Positions 45,238-58,147 of a DNA stretch of 64,000 bases are shown here, piece by piece (the first letter of the stretch is position 1; every line of letters begins with the position of its first letter). The notes under the pieces are model-generated. The model saw nothing but the letters and a program-made list of their open reading frames with translations. It had not been told where the DNA came from and ran no database searches. This DNA is from Linum tenue (Eukaryota > Streptophyta > Magnoliopsida > Malpighiales > Linaceae). The position numbers and the translations under genes were made by a program. The stretch lies in NCBI GenBank assembly GCA_946122785.1, contig CAMGYJ010000008.1, forward strand, positions 11,123,475 to 11,187,474, in the 5' to 3' direction.

Positions 45238-45567
45238 TAAGGGGTTGTTTGGAAGTTGTGATTCTTCAAATTGATGTATTGAGACAATTAGTGTATAATC
45301 ATTTGATGTATTGAATCAATTGATGTATTAGGTAAATATCTTGTTTGGAGGCCAGTTTAGATTGTGTTTTTGTTCCAAAGGTAAAAATGTTAGTATTGAG
45401 TGATTGCGAAGAATCTCAACAAAAAGTAGAGATTGTTGTGGGGGCATTCAAAAAGTAAATGCATGTATTCTAGTTCTATATAAACAAAAAAAGAACGACT
45501 TAATCTCACAAATACATGAATTAGATCAATACACCATTTGAAATCACAACTGCCAAACGACCCCTAA
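45238..45567. mobile_element. 324-bp Tourist-like (PIF/Harbinger) MITE, TSD TAA
   Basis: The element is 45241-45564. Termini are GGGGTTGTTTGGAAGTTGTG and, inverted, GGGGTCGTTTGGCAGTTGTG, each flanked by TAA (45238-45240, 45565-45567). The 3-bp duplication is characteristic of PIF/Harbinger. The interior repeats GATGTATTGA / TCAATACA motifs. Non-coding. Confidence 0.82.
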
Positions 45568-47814
45568 ATATTCTGTGCTCATTATTACATAATGAAAACA
45601 ATATATTTTTTTTCTCTCTAGAAAGAACAGTGAGGAAAAGGAAAGCTAGATAGCTAGACATGAGAGACCCACACAAAATTTTGATATGCCTGTTATGCCA
45701 TACCCAGATGGACCAACAGGAAAGCTCTCTCTCTCTCTCTCTCTCATTCTTGCTTTGCTAGCTAGCTAGCTGGTTGCTCCTGCTGCTGAACCACTACCTT
45801 AGAGTATATTGGTTGTTGTCGTCTACTGTTGACCCCTCTGCAGACAACAGCAACAGCAGCAGCAGCTGCAGCATTCCATTACCTTCTTATTATACCCACT
45901 CTGCCTCTGCCTGCCTTTCAGCCTCATGGCCACAAACAACTCCTACAGCTCAACACTTCAAACTTTATTTTTTTCTTTTTATATATGTCATTTTTGAATG
46001 AAATTCCTTTATGGGTTTCTCTTAGAACCAGAAAAATCCCCCCTTTTTGGATAAATTTCTATTTCGTTTCTCAGTTCTAATGAGAGGTAAATGACGGTGG
46101 TGATAACAGTAGGAATACAGCACTTTACCCTCTTAAGAAAATAAAGCTCAAAACTTTTTCTTATTTTCTTTCATGGGTAAGAAAACTTTTTTTCATATTC
46201 TCAACTTTGGGGGGAGAAAAAAAAAAAAAAAACAGACAAATGGCGGTGGTGGTGGTGCTTGTTTGGCTTCTTTAAGTAAATTAGAAAAAGTTCATCCATC
46301 TTAATGGGATGTGGGATTATCTCATGCTCAGTGTGGAAGCTAGGTATTGACTAAGTAGATAGGGGAAAAAATGAAAAGAAAATCAAAACTCGTGGAGCTA
46401 GTTCTTGGGTGAGAATGTTCTTGTAGAATTAATTCTTCAGAAAAAATAAGGCAATTTTACCAATGTTAAATGATCGTCAACTCATTACATAAATTTGAAC
46501 CCGCTCACGTGTGTACATGTGTAGCATATTGTATAATTAAAATATGAACTATAAATCTCCATAACAAATATCATGAATACTTCATTCTCGATCGGACCAT
46601 ACTATAAAATATTTTGTGCTACTACTGCTATATTATTATCATCATTATCTCTACCAAACTTACATAAAATTATCACTAAAAAAAATGTTCACATCACATT
46701 TCATTATAAGTTTTTTTAAATGTAATCTAAATTTATTTGTCAACCCAAATAATGAAATATTTCGTGACTTGTGAACACTTTTTATGTATAATAATCTAAA
46801 TTCATTCTTCAGCCCAAACAATGAAATAATTAACTACGAACCTGCTGGTTTAATATAATTGGTTTATTTTTGGAGGTTATGATTATTCCAAGTGAAAATT
46901 TTAAACAAACAGAAAGTCCTCATATGAACTCAAACTCGAGATCTTAAAAATTACATCTTACCTTAATACCGCTAAACTGAAAACACCTATCGACCTCTCA
47001 ACATGGTTCTTCCTTCCGTTAGTCTCAAACCGTCATTTTTCTAAGTGTGCATTTGTTGCTGGCCATACCCAGCCAGCCAATTCAGTGATGGTAACGGTGC
47101 GGGCGGTTACTTCAATACTCATGTTCTGTTCCACGCTATCACGGATCGAGACGAGTAATAACAGGGCGGATACGGGGTCGGATGCGTCAACTCATTGTTA
47201 CATGTTATTTGAAATAAAACACGCACAAAGTTTTACTTTTTAAGATAAAACGAAGAGGGAAACACTTTATAAATGAAAAATGGTGATAATAAAATGGGTA
47301 ATTGAGTCTAACCTAATTGGAAAATTAAGTCTAACTAGTTAATGAAAAGTCAAAATAACAGAAATATGAATAGATACTATAAGAAATTGAGACATTAATG
47401 GAACAATAATGGAATAAGGCGGGACAGGACGGATCGAACATAGATATGTATGCCCCACCCCACACTACTACGAGTCAAGTAATACCCTCCATGACAAATA
47501 AATTCGAATAATATACCCAATCAGACTGGTTCGAATTGCCATCCCACTGCCAAGTAGCCAACGACCCATTAAACTCCTTCCTTTTTCATTCCCTTTCCCC
47601 TTTTCCCGATCCGAGTTAAAAAGAAGGGCAAGGCAAAAGGCTCTCGACTTTTCCTTCCTTTCTCTTCATCGCCCACATATTTCAGCTCATATACGCTACC
47701 TAAAGCCTATCTCCCCAGCAAGAAAACCAAACAGAGAGAGAGAGAGAGAGAAAGAAACCGCTCTGAAAGCAAAAAAAGCTTAGACAGAGAGATCGATAGA
47801 GATCAATTCAGTAC
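45568..47814. other. Upstream region of the WRKY13-like gene
   Basis: Contains short (CT)n at about 45725-45746, no supported ORF, and a possible SINE-like remnant on the minus strand near 46915-46990 (B-box-like GAGTTTGAGTTC). The last ~80 bp before the WRKY start contain (GA)n (about 47734-47752), typical of a plant 5' UTR. Confidence 0.5.
46915..46990 (-). mobile_element. Possible SINE-like (tRNA-derived) remnant
   Basis: The minus strand reads TTTAGCGGTATTAAGGTAAG, then CGAGTTTGAGTTCATATG, resembling the split A and B boxes of plant tRNA-derived SINEs. It is too decayed to assign firmly. Confidence 0.25.
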
Positions 47815-50620
47815 ATGGCGGCAGCTTCCTCCACCACACAGCTGCTGAGCCTCCTAAACCACCACCACCACCAGCAGGCGGTGGCTGTTGGCGGCGGCGT
47901 GGGCTTTCTCGACCACAGCTCGGTCCCGGCGACGTCGGAGAATCCCACCAACAGTACTAGCGACAACAACAACAACAGTAGCAATAACGATGAGAACAAC
48001 AACAACCACCTAGGTTTCTTCCCTAATTTCCCGCTCCACCAAAACTTCATCTTCTCTCAGCTACTAATGAGCGGCGGCGGCGGTACCAACGACACCAGCT
48101 TGTTAGCTTCCTTGCCTCCTTCTCATCACGATCACCACCACCAAACCCTATCCTCTTCTTCTCCCTCCGCCGCCGCCGCCGTCGCGGCTACTAGTTCGCC
48201 AACTGAGTTGAAGGCGGTCAATAAGGACGGTCTCATAGATCCCGATCTGCTTTCCTTGCAGAGATCCGGTGCAGCTAATAATAATCTCTGGTAATTGATT
48301 GCTTTTTTTTTTACTTAATTATTATTATTGGGTACGTATTATTATGGATTGATTATGGTTTATTATGGGTTTGGGTTTGAATACTCGAGACCCAAATCAT
48401 CGATCCGATCTCTAGCTAATATAGCCCGCCTTTTTCGGCTCATCATGTAGCTAATAGTTGGCTTAATGATAGCTGGATTAGGGTTGTGCGATTGTGCATC
48501 GGATCCGAAATTCGGAATTTTTTTTATTATCATTATATAAATGTTTAAAATTCGAATTTGTAGTGCTAGGATTAATGACAACCCAATTCTTTTGATTATT
48601 ATTAGCATTCCTCCACCATTTGGATGATCTAATAAATAATAAGAGTGGATCTGACATGAATGGTTGATCACCCCTCTCTCTTATACGACATGGTCGAAAA
48701 CCAGTTCATCGCAATAGTTGTGATGAACTGGTTTTCAGTAATATTTTTCCAGCTATATTTGGAAGAGATCTATGTATGTATTTAGATCGACTTATTTCCC
48801 CCCCCCCCCCCCCTAATTCTGAACCTTAGTACTCTTTTATTCGTACTTATTTTTATAAATTTGGATGTTATCTTATACCGTATTTGATCATTCAAGATTA
48901 GTGCTTGAAATTTCGTGATTTTAAATTCTAACCGTGCTGATCGATGTTCTTTTACCTCGGGTTAGTCTATGAACTATAAGAAAGACATATGTACCGGAAC
49001 TATAAATAAAAAATACAAGAACCTAAAGAATACACAGATTTATATGTTTCATTAATACGATATCTAAGAAGTAAACGAGAGCGGTTTCACTAAAAATTTG
49101 TGACTTCCGTTCTTCAGATCATAGCAAGACAGACATTCCTAGAACAATTTTAGTCCTAAAAATCTGCAAAACAATGTTTTTTTTTTGGGAATCGGGGTCT
49201 AGTTATCTAGGTTCATGGCTCCAACTAAAATCATGTCGACATGGCCTCGATATTCGTGTTCTATATGGAATTTGATTTTTTGGATTCCGCTGTTTCTTTT
49301 TTTTTTTTTTTTTTGTAGGGGATGGGGAGATTTGGGCGGCGGAGAATGCAGGCTAACAACGCCCGCTGCCGGCGGCAAGAAGACAACCCTCAGCGCTAAT
49401 TATAGCTATGGCGACAATAATAACAATAGTAACGGCAATATTAACGACGGCGGCCGTCACCGTTTTCCTGGGGTTAATAATAGTGACGGCAGTAACAGCG
49501 TGGTCAGTAACGGCAACAATGTGTCGGCGGCGGCGATGAAGCTGAAGAAGATTAGGGCGGCGGGCGGCGGCGGAGGCGGAGGCTGCAGGAAGAAGGTGAG
49601 GGAGCCGAGGTTCTGTTTCAAGACGCTGAGCGAGGTGGACGTGCTCGACGACGGCTATAAGTGGCGGAAGTACGGCCAGAAAGTCGTCAAGAATACCCTC
49701 CATCCCAGGTAAAACATATACACCTTTTTTTTTTTTTGTCGTCATGAGTATATCTTGTTAATTTTGGTGATGATTTGAATTTGATCTAGCTTTAGTACGT
49801 GATAGGTTCGAGTTCTCGTAATTTTACTTTTATCGTATTGTCTTCTGGTGAATACCAACGTTAGCACATTACTACTAGATCAATACATTCCGCGAGTTCA
49901 AACTCGCTTAAATTTAGTTGTAGATCTCTTCCAAAATAACATTTATGTAACTTCTACGAACCAAACAAAATTTGATCATAGAGGTAATTAAGCTTGAAAA
50001 GTTATATCTAAAAAGACTTTTTGGTGGTGGCTCCTTTTTTTTATTTTTAACTTTGGTTTCATGGGATCCGGGCTTAATTGGTTAGTTAACAGCAAGACAA
50101 TCATGGCCTACTGATCAATTCTCAATCTGCTTTTTTGCTTTCCTCTGCTCATCCTACTTCAAGTCAACTTAAAATTACAGCTGAAAATCACAAATGAAGT
50201 CAATTTTCGAAATGTTAAGATTCTTAGTTAGGAGTGCAAGGGTAATATCAGCAAAAATATTTTCCCGTATGGTGTATAAGATCGTCGTAAAATACACTAA
50301 GCTATATTGGCCCGTATAGTGTATAAGAAAATGCATTTTTTTTTATGTATGCATCTATTGGGACTCGAACATCCAACGATTAGGTTGTTATAGTACACGC
50401 GATATCACTATACTAAAAACTCGTTTGTGTTGAACACCTTTACACATTGGAAGAGAATCTGAATCTCTATATAAAAAAAAACTCTAATTAAATCTAAAGA
50501 AGAACAGTATCCTTAAATGTTTTACATTTTTTGTTGTTGCAAACCTTAATGGAAAGAATTAGTACCCCCATGCACATGCTTTTGTTCCTCTCTTTTTGTA
50601 TCCATCTCTACATTACCTTC

Positions 50621-50685
<65 letters not shown>

Positions 50686-53600
50686 GATTAAGATTGCCAT
50701 GATTGTTGCAAGCTAGGGCCTTTGTAGGGAAGTACTGAGGGAGAGATTTATGGGTACATTGATCTATAATTACTTTGCAAATTGCAATGGAAATGAAAAA
50801 AGAAATGTGAGGATATGAAATAATCATATGCATATGTGAATCATCATTGATATGCTAAAAATGACTTGAGAGGAATGTTGGGGGTGATGGGGTTAAATGG
50901 GGTAATTACTAATTAGTAAGATCTAAGATGTAGATGAGAGGCTAAAAAGATGGGTAATTAGGATAAGCTTTTCATCAAGACAAAATTATCATAATGTAAA
51001 GGTGAAAAATTAATGTGCTTCACACTTAATTGGATTGGGCATGCATGAGGAGGATTTGTGTTTGCATGATCGGATCTCTTATCCATAATAATAATCATAA
51101 TAATTAATGTCCCAAAATTGTGTAAATAACTGGATCTAGTTATCTTCTTCCTCACATTTATGAACTTTCAGGTGTAGTAGAAATTAGGAAACATATAGTA
51201 TAGTAATCCAATGTGAGTCTGATCTATCCTTCACGGGGATGAATGAAACTTGTATGAAATTTTTTCGAGACATTGGCAGTTTAGAATACACTCCAACAAT
51301 CAAGCTTGACGAGTACACTCTTATAATAATGGAAGAGAGATAGAGAGTAATGTGAAGAGAAAAATCGTGACTAATACGACTATGCTAGTAAGGTGTTAAA
51401 CATTCAACCCACATTAACTTTGAAGCTTAAGATGAATATCAAATTATTAAGAAAACAGTTCAAAACATGAAATCCCACTAGACAAAGGAAAATATAATGA
51501 CATACAAACCAGCTTATAGTGTTGGCCTAATACGACTAATGAAATGATAAACATCTAACGCATTTGCTCATATGTACTTCACAAGATCATTTGATGATAC
51601 AAAGCCTAATTCTTGCCTGACCCTACAACCCAATTAACCACAGAATTCCTTTTACTGATCATTAAACCGGTACTTAGTTGTGAAAAAGAGTCCATGATCA
51701 TTAGTTTGGTAGAGTGGATAAACGAGACTTTTGGACTGAATGAAATGAATCCCTTCATTTCAAGTAAAAAAAAGTAAACAACAACAATTATCAAAAAATT
51801 TCTCTCCATTTATTGGATTGACCGAAGGGGAAACAAACATTGACATTATGGTTCATTTAATGAAATCCCAATTTTGTCAGGATGATTGAATTGAGTACAC
51901 TCTGGTGTGGAAATCCTTCATTTTTTTTTTCCATGCAAATCATTTCAGTTTTGAAATGGGTCTTTAAATTCCATTCATCATCACACAACAAACACTAATA
52001 ATCATGATTTGCTGCCACTGGCCAACAAGTTAGATATGCAGTCTATAATCTGCTTTTGAGGTCCAAATAATTCAACTCTGTATTCTCATGATACAAATTT
52101 TAAGTTTCTGGTGGTGTTGATGAATGAATGAATTAATTATATGCCTAGTTATCAAAGTTGGTGGTATAATTAATAAGAATGAATGATGGCGCAAGTCAAA
52201 AAAATTGACGGTTATTAGGGTTGAAAAAGTCCTGTGCTTCTAGAGATAGTTTAATTATATGCCTAATTACCGCACATGAAGGGAATGTTTGCATCATATA
52301 TGGTGCTTATGCTATTGTTATGTCATCTCTAAAAAATATTTTCTTTTTAACATGTTAAAGGGGTTTCTTGGGGAGGGGAAGTTCAGTCTAATTCCGAATT
52401 TGTGATCTTCAAATTGAAAATTTACTATAGTATCACTAGATTAAATCCTTATTTGCATTTTTTCAAAATATCAAATCGTTCCACCTTCGACCTTTGACAA
52501 AAACATAATTCTCAACAAAAACCAAAAATTAGCTATCTAAGCTAAGACAACTTTTCTAATGTGGTGATACTATAGTCACATATATTAGTGCAACATTTTT
52601 GTGGGTGGGTTTGACTTCTCGTCACTTTCGAGCTTTACGTTTCCCGAAAAAAGATAATGTTTGGAATTTTCCCCCGATATTGCCTGTTGCTTGACTAATG
52701 AATATTTCTACTGAGTAATTTGAAGTGTAATCATTTTCAAACTACTCTTGGTATCAAATGATTCATTCGTCAATGCGAAACAAAAGGGTCATTGCATTTG
52801 ATACCAAACGACTCATGCAAATAAAGCATGCAAACCCGCCCTTAAAACCTCATATAGTTGATATTAACCCATGTACGACTAGGTTGGGGGCTATTTTGGT
52901 CCCCGTTTGTTCCACAACAAACACGAATAAATTTTTTAGGGTTCTAGAGAGTATGAAAATCCCAAAGAAGGGAAAGCAAAAGGGAAGTTGTACCCTAGCC
53001 ATTTCTTCTTCTTTAGATCACACAAGCTACTAATTTCAGCCATTGAGTGGGTATAGATATAACGTACCATAAAGTTGCGGCCAGAGAGAATACAAATGGA
53101 AATGGCGTGCTTGGACTGTCATACTTCAAATAGTATAGTAGGTATCCCCCCTTCATTCAATTCTGGGTTCTCTCTTTGTAATAATTATTAGCCTTGGGAA
53201 CTAGCTAGGTATCCCAAAGACGACATGTTAGATTCCAAACATATGTTCAACTCATTTCAAATGTAGTAAACAAAAATACACATGATGATTACACGAAAAT
53301 GATGATTGTTGATCACAGTATAGCCTATGATGATCGTACGCAGAAGTCGATGCTAGCTCCAAGAGAGGGAGAATGAAATTGAAGAGAGTTCTTGGCGTGG
53401 CTATGATTCTAAGTACGAAGGAATTTAGACAATTGGGTGGATTTGAAAAATGTATGATTCTCGTAAATGGGTCGATTTCAATAATATACATTGTTTGGTC
53501 ATCGATTCCAATAATTGTTAATTTATTCCAAGCCTCATTTTTAGATGAGATTTCAATTTTCAGCCCCGATAGGTTTTATAACATTAGTTGAAAAAGAATT

Positions 53601-55210
53601 AAAAGGAGATATTTTGTAGAATATGTTGATTCTCCAAATCCCCATTTACTGACTAATTACAACTCCCAAATGGGACTTTAGCTTTGCCACGGAATAGAAG
53701 CTACCAGACAAGATGTGTAATTGTATATGCATATGAATCATTGGTTTATGTTCAAAGATTCAGTTGGGATTGGACTGGATATTCCAGATAAAACAGAAAA
53801 GAAAAGCTGGCTAGATTCTCATTAGATCTGGATAGCTTGGCTTTCAATATGGCCTGTGATATATTCTTCCTTCTTTGGCCCTTTTCTTTTGACAACTCCC
53901 TTCCCTCCCTCCTCTTTTTAGAGAGAACAAAGGCTATATGTTACCTCGAAAAAGTGAGATTATTTTAGAACTGCATAGTGCATATCCACTCGATTAGTCC
54001 TCGCAATTTTCAATAGCATAGGAAAACAAGTATTTCCATCTTCTCTGTGTTTTTTTCTCTTCTATATGTGTATAGCGCGCGGTACCACTCTTTCATGGTC
54101 GATGGATTCCCTAATTTCTTTATTCCGTATTTTTAACAAAAACGATCTTCTATTACGTGAATTACCCGTTTAGGTTTTCTATTTAAAGTTTCATTCCAAA
54201 CTGTCGCTGATAAAATGAGTATTTGTGCTTAGTAAAAACACATCTAAGGTTATTCATATGTCATGATTATGCTAGAAATGTCGTATAATGCACTCTCCTT
54301 TTCTCTCTTCAGCCTACCAATCCTCGAACCTTAGACCAATGGCTTAATATGAACTTTGAAGTTCATACTAATCCAACTCGATCGTCCAAGGGACTAGTTA
54401 ATGTACTCTCAATTCAACTATAGAAAATTTCACTTGCAATTTAAAATTTTGGTGATATACCCATCATCTCGGGTAGGCCAGATCAAAAAGCAAAGCATCG
54501 AGTTATATGAGAAATGTATTTCGGAGTATCGATAAACCTCATGAGTAATGAATTTGATCGAGATTCGGAACGAAAGGATTATAATTGTACAAATGATATT
54601 ATAGAATTACTTATTTATAAGATTTTAGTTTAACTACATATATATGCAGGCTATTTCCCTTAAGAGACGTATCACATCTCAGTGACCTTGGTCCCTACTT
54701 ATCTCTAGAGTATAATCATGTACCACTCTGAAAAAGACAACAATCATACACAATGCTTTTTGGGTTGAAGAGTTATAATCATAATCATATATATATGTAT
54801 AGAAAACTCACCCTACCTTGTTCTACATTATTAGGCATTATTACAAATCGTACACTTCTGCCCTACTAGCTTCTACACATGCCTAGCTAGCAACTACTCA
54901 TAATTAAGTCCATTTATATTATATTTTCCATAATTCGAATTCAAAGTTTGATCCATCTCGATCTGTCATGTAACTCTATGTAGATCGTTCTTCGTACGTG
55001 TGGTATGATTGATAATACGATTTCGATTTGCGCAGGAGCTACTACCGGTGCACGAAGGACAGCTGCAGGGTGAAGAAGAGAGTGGAGAGACTGTCTGAAG
55101 ATCCAAGAATGGTGATCACAACGTACGAAGGCAGGCATGCACATTCCCCATCCCACGACCAAGACGAAGACGGCCACTCTCCTTCTCATCTCAGCAACTT
55201 CTTCTTCTAA
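47815..55210 (+). CDS. WRKY13: WRKY transcription factor, group IIc, WRKY13-like, 3 exons
   Basis: Predicted 346-residue DNA-binding regulator of W-box genes. Exons: 47815-48290, 49319-49708 and 55036-55210, totalling 1041 nt in frame. The N-terminal half is low complexity (His, Asn, Ser and Gly runs). Then come a basic stretch and the conserved [20 protein letters not shown], one WRKY domain with WRKYGQK at residues 274-280, and a C2H2 zinc finger with Cys294, Cys299, His323 and His325 (C-x4-C-x23-H-x-H), defining group II. The intron inside the domain, after HPR, is at the position conserved in this group. HLSNFFF at the C-terminus parallels WRKY13, which promotes stem sclerenchyma and lignification in Arabidopsis; WRKY12 is the nearest alternative. 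Intron 2 is 5,327 bp. No defect is seen. Confidence 0.93.
48696..48736. other. Perfect 15-bp stem hairpin in WRKY13 intron 1
   Basis: GAAAACCAGTTCATC (48696-48710) and GATGAACTGGTTTTC (48722-48736) are perfectly complementary around an 11-base loop. It may be a relic of a small inverted-repeat element or an RNA structure in the unspliced transcript. It is too short for a typical miRNA precursor. Confidence 0.75.
48798..48813. repeat. Poly-C run (16 C) in WRKY13 intron 1
   Basis: An uninterrupted C homopolymer; its true length is uncertain because such runs are prone to polymerase and assembly error. Confidence 0.9.
49709..55035. other. Large intron 2 of the WRKY13-like gene
   Basis: This 5.3-kb intron separates the WRKYGQK exon from the zinc-finger exon. 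It is AT-rich, holds a 57-bp (CT)n run at 50627-50683 and a possible SINE-like remnant near 50350-50425 (minus strand, GGATGTTCGAGTCCC). No intact ORF with a recognisable domain was found on either strand, so most of its length is unexplained. Confidence 0.75.
50627..50683. repeat. (CT)28 microsatellite
   Basis: Uninterrupted CT dinucleotide repeat of 57 bp in WRKY13 intron 2; likely polymorphic. Confidence 0.97.
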
Positions 55211-56189
55211 TAATAAGAAAAAATATAATTAATGACGCTAATAATATTTAAATTTTGATGATATGTATAATTTGCTTCCTTGTTCTTTTTTACGCTTGAT
55301 GAATCCTCGATCTATGTATGTATATGATCATCTGTATTAGTTTCGTATTACGTGCTTTGTTTTTTCGCCTTTTGAATTTGCTATATGGTTTCTCGTGAAC
55401 GATAATACCCGGGCCGGGACTGCTGCTTACTTTTTCAGTCCGGTTTGAGAATGGGCTTGCATGCATGCATGGACAATGACATCAGGTCCTTTATGGACCA
55501 GCTCATTTTCTCTACTCCGGCCGTTATTGGCCCAAAGCTTCATCGGGCTTTCCTCTTGGATGCATATAGCAGTCTTCCAAGCACCTAAAAAGTAAAAACT
55601 AGTTCATTCTTAGTGTGCTGACCAGTGACCAGGTATTCCAATAATGTGCTGACCCTAAAAACTACTACATTCTTAGTAAGTTAGTAAGCTGACCCGATAT
55701 CCCAAGAGATATATCGTTAGGCAATGCAATTAATTGTGTTATTCTACGTAGAAACTTAAAACCATAAACTTGTAAGTTTTCAAGCGTAGATTTTGATTAT
55801 ACTCGTAAGTAAAAGTGTGATTCTACATAGAACAATTCGGTGATATAGAAACGTAAAAGGATAAGTATTTAAGTTTTAAAGCACAATGTAGACTGTATGG
55901 CCGTAAATGGTACAAGTAAAAAGCCTCGTTGCACAATGAGTAACCCGATTTGAATAAAAAAAAAAAATTAAACGATAAGCCAACATAAGCTCCAACTGAT
56001 CCTTAATTTCGCCAACATTGCTCCCCCACAAGCATCCCACTCGATCTATATCAAGTATCAACACATACATTGTAGAGCAGATCTGGTGACTACTTGACTA
56101 AGCCCCTCCCAGCTCTTAGATCTGGACACACCAATCTGACGGTTAAAAAGTGGGAAGGGCTTTTTAATTAATGACAGGGGTAGTTTGGG
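55211..56189. other. 3' flank of WRKY13-like gene
   Basis: Presumed 3' UTR followed by intergenic DNA. No further gene recognised. Confidence 0.5.
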
Positions 56190-57725
56190 TATTATGAGAA
56201 ATTACAAAGTATACAAACCGGACTTATAAACAGTACGAACCATACAAACATACGAAGAATACAAACTAGAGCGACAAAACATACAAACAATACGAAACAA
56301 ATGATCTATACAAAACATACTAACAATACAAACTAGACTGACAAACATTACAAAACATACTAACAGTACAAAATGCCACTACTTACAATACAAAACAATA
56401 AACTTGTATACAAATCACAAACACAAAGTATACAAACTAGAGAAACAAATAGGCAAAATACACTTGTGTAGCCAAAACTTTGACGGTTTGGCCAAATATA
56501 GCCACGTTTGACGAAATACCAAAAATAGCCACTTCCGTCCAATTGTTTAACGGTGTTAGTTAACGTGCTGACTGGACTAACAGCAATGTAAGACATGGAA
56601 TATTTTTTTCAAAAATAATACTAGGTGGAAAATAATCAAAATGTTATCCTTTATTTTAATCAAATTAAATAAAATAAAAAAATCACTTCTCGTAAGCAAT
56701 CACCACCACCGCTTAATTTCCTTCTTCATCTTTTTAATAATTAATTAAATAAGAAAATATAAAAAAACTAAGAACTAAAAAAGAGAACTCTTCGTAATTT
56801 CCTCCTTCATCTTCTCCGATCACATTCCCACTTTCTGCCACCTAATATTTCGAGGGAAAAAATCCCAGTATCTCCCATCGATCGATGAACCAATCAATCG
56901 ACGAACCTTAATCATAAAAAAGAGATACAATTGATTGTATCTGATTGTTAGTGAAATTCCCCCGCTCACTTTGTAGATCTCTTCGCCGCTTTCTTCTCCG
57001 AAGATCCGGTCGCCGTCACGGTGGAGGAAAATCGCTTGCATGCAGCGGCTATATCTCCAGGTGATTATTATGGTGAAAAGTAGATGGAAGAGGCCAAGAG
57101 GGGGTTTCTAGCTTGTTGATCTGGGTTTGACGAGAGAGGTGGGTTTGACTCGTCTTCATCTCCATCTCCATCTCTACTTTTGGATATTGGGTGTTGGATG
57201 CTTGCTTTTCTTTTTGCTGGGTTTTTGCATATGATTGCCGGGGAGCTGCAAAAGACGCCGACGATGGTGTGAGAGGAGAGATAATGGGAAAGTAATTTTT
57301 GATTTATTTATTTATTTTTAAAATTAAAATATGACATGACATCTATGTGGCGAGTTGTTGATGATGTGTCCTGTGAGTTGGCAACCACATAGGCGTTATG
57401 TTAATTTGACTAACGGTGCCAATGACACCGTCAAACTATATGACGGAAATTGCTATTATTGTCATCAAACTTTCAAATTTTTGGCTATTTTTGGTATTTC
57501 TCCAAAAGTGGCTATTATTGTCACAAATGTCAAAGTTTTGGCTACACAGATGAATTTTGCCAAAACAAATATTACAAATTACAATGTATACAAATTAGTC
57601 TATAAACATTACAGATAAAATTGATAAACTAGAATGATAAACGATACAAACCGAATTGATACAAAATCACAAAACATACTTACAAATATTACAAAATCAT
57701 TCGACAAACATAACAAAACGCTGTC
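56190..57725. repeat. Degenerate AT-rich minisatellite split by a MULE
   Basis: Imperfect units of the type ACAAAACATACTAACAATAC and ACTAGACTGACAAACATTAC run from about 56190 to 56442 and resume from 57563 to about 57720. The interruption is the MULE at 56452-57562. Confidence 0.7.
56443..57571. mobile_element. MULE, family member 2 (same family as 26529-27823)
   Basis: The element is 56452 to about 57562 (1.1 kb). The left end GGCAAAATACACTTGTGTAG and the inverted right end GGCAAAATTCATCTGTGTAG match each other and the ends of the 26529 element. The inner TIR motifs (ATAGCCACTTYYGTCCAATT) are also shared. AAACAAATA occurs at 56443-56451 and 57563-57571, one base out of register at the right, consistent with a 9-bp duplication. 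The interiors of the two members differ. No transposase. Confidence 0.85.
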
Positions 57726-57825
57726 GTCGGGAAATACTCTCCGTCATCAATTCAAAAACTCTCTCTATATATATTCCCCATTCCCGGGACCCTCTCTCTA
57801 GAGAAATTGAATGGTATATTTCCCA

Positions 57826-58119
57826 TGTAAGATTGTGAAAAGAGAAGAGAAGAAGACGCTTGATTTATAGTGGTTCTTCCTCATGTTAGTGAGGCTTACG
57901 TCCACTGTAGAAGTTTTGCTCTTTATTATTTCATGGTTTGGCCTCTGGCCATACATTGATTTATATACCCTGTTACAGCAAAGTCTCCTAGGGCATACAT
58001 GGAGTTACAGCTACGTAGAGGAGAAGGAATATGCTGATTCCCTTATGATACAACCGTGTCCTCTACATGGACTGCATGGGCCGAAGATTGCTTGGGCTGA
58101 AGTGAGGGCTGGCCCAATA
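57826..58119 (-). repeat. 3' LTR of copia element (294 bp)
   Basis: Nearly identical to 62644-62936, with about four substitutions and a 1-bp indel by eye. In element orientation it begins TATTGGGCC and ends CTTACA, so the first dinucleotide is TA instead of the canonical TG. Confidence 0.92.
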
Positions 58120-58130
58120 CTCCCCCGCAA
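58120..58130 (-). other. Polypurine tract of copia element
   Basis: On the minus strand TTGCGGGGGAG directly precedes the 3' LTR, the expected position of the plus-strand primer. Confidence 0.75.
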
Positions 58131-58147
58131 GGTGACACGTGAAGATC

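Noticed and set aside
45774..46080. Overlapping short ORFs upstream of WRKY13
   Set aside because: Ser/Ala-rich products of CAG/GCA-type simple sequence; no domain, splice context or start context.
52758..53033. 91-codon ORF in WRKY13 intron 2
   Set aside because: Begins and ends inside the intron, has no known motif, and lies in AT-rich DNA where such ORFs occur by chance.
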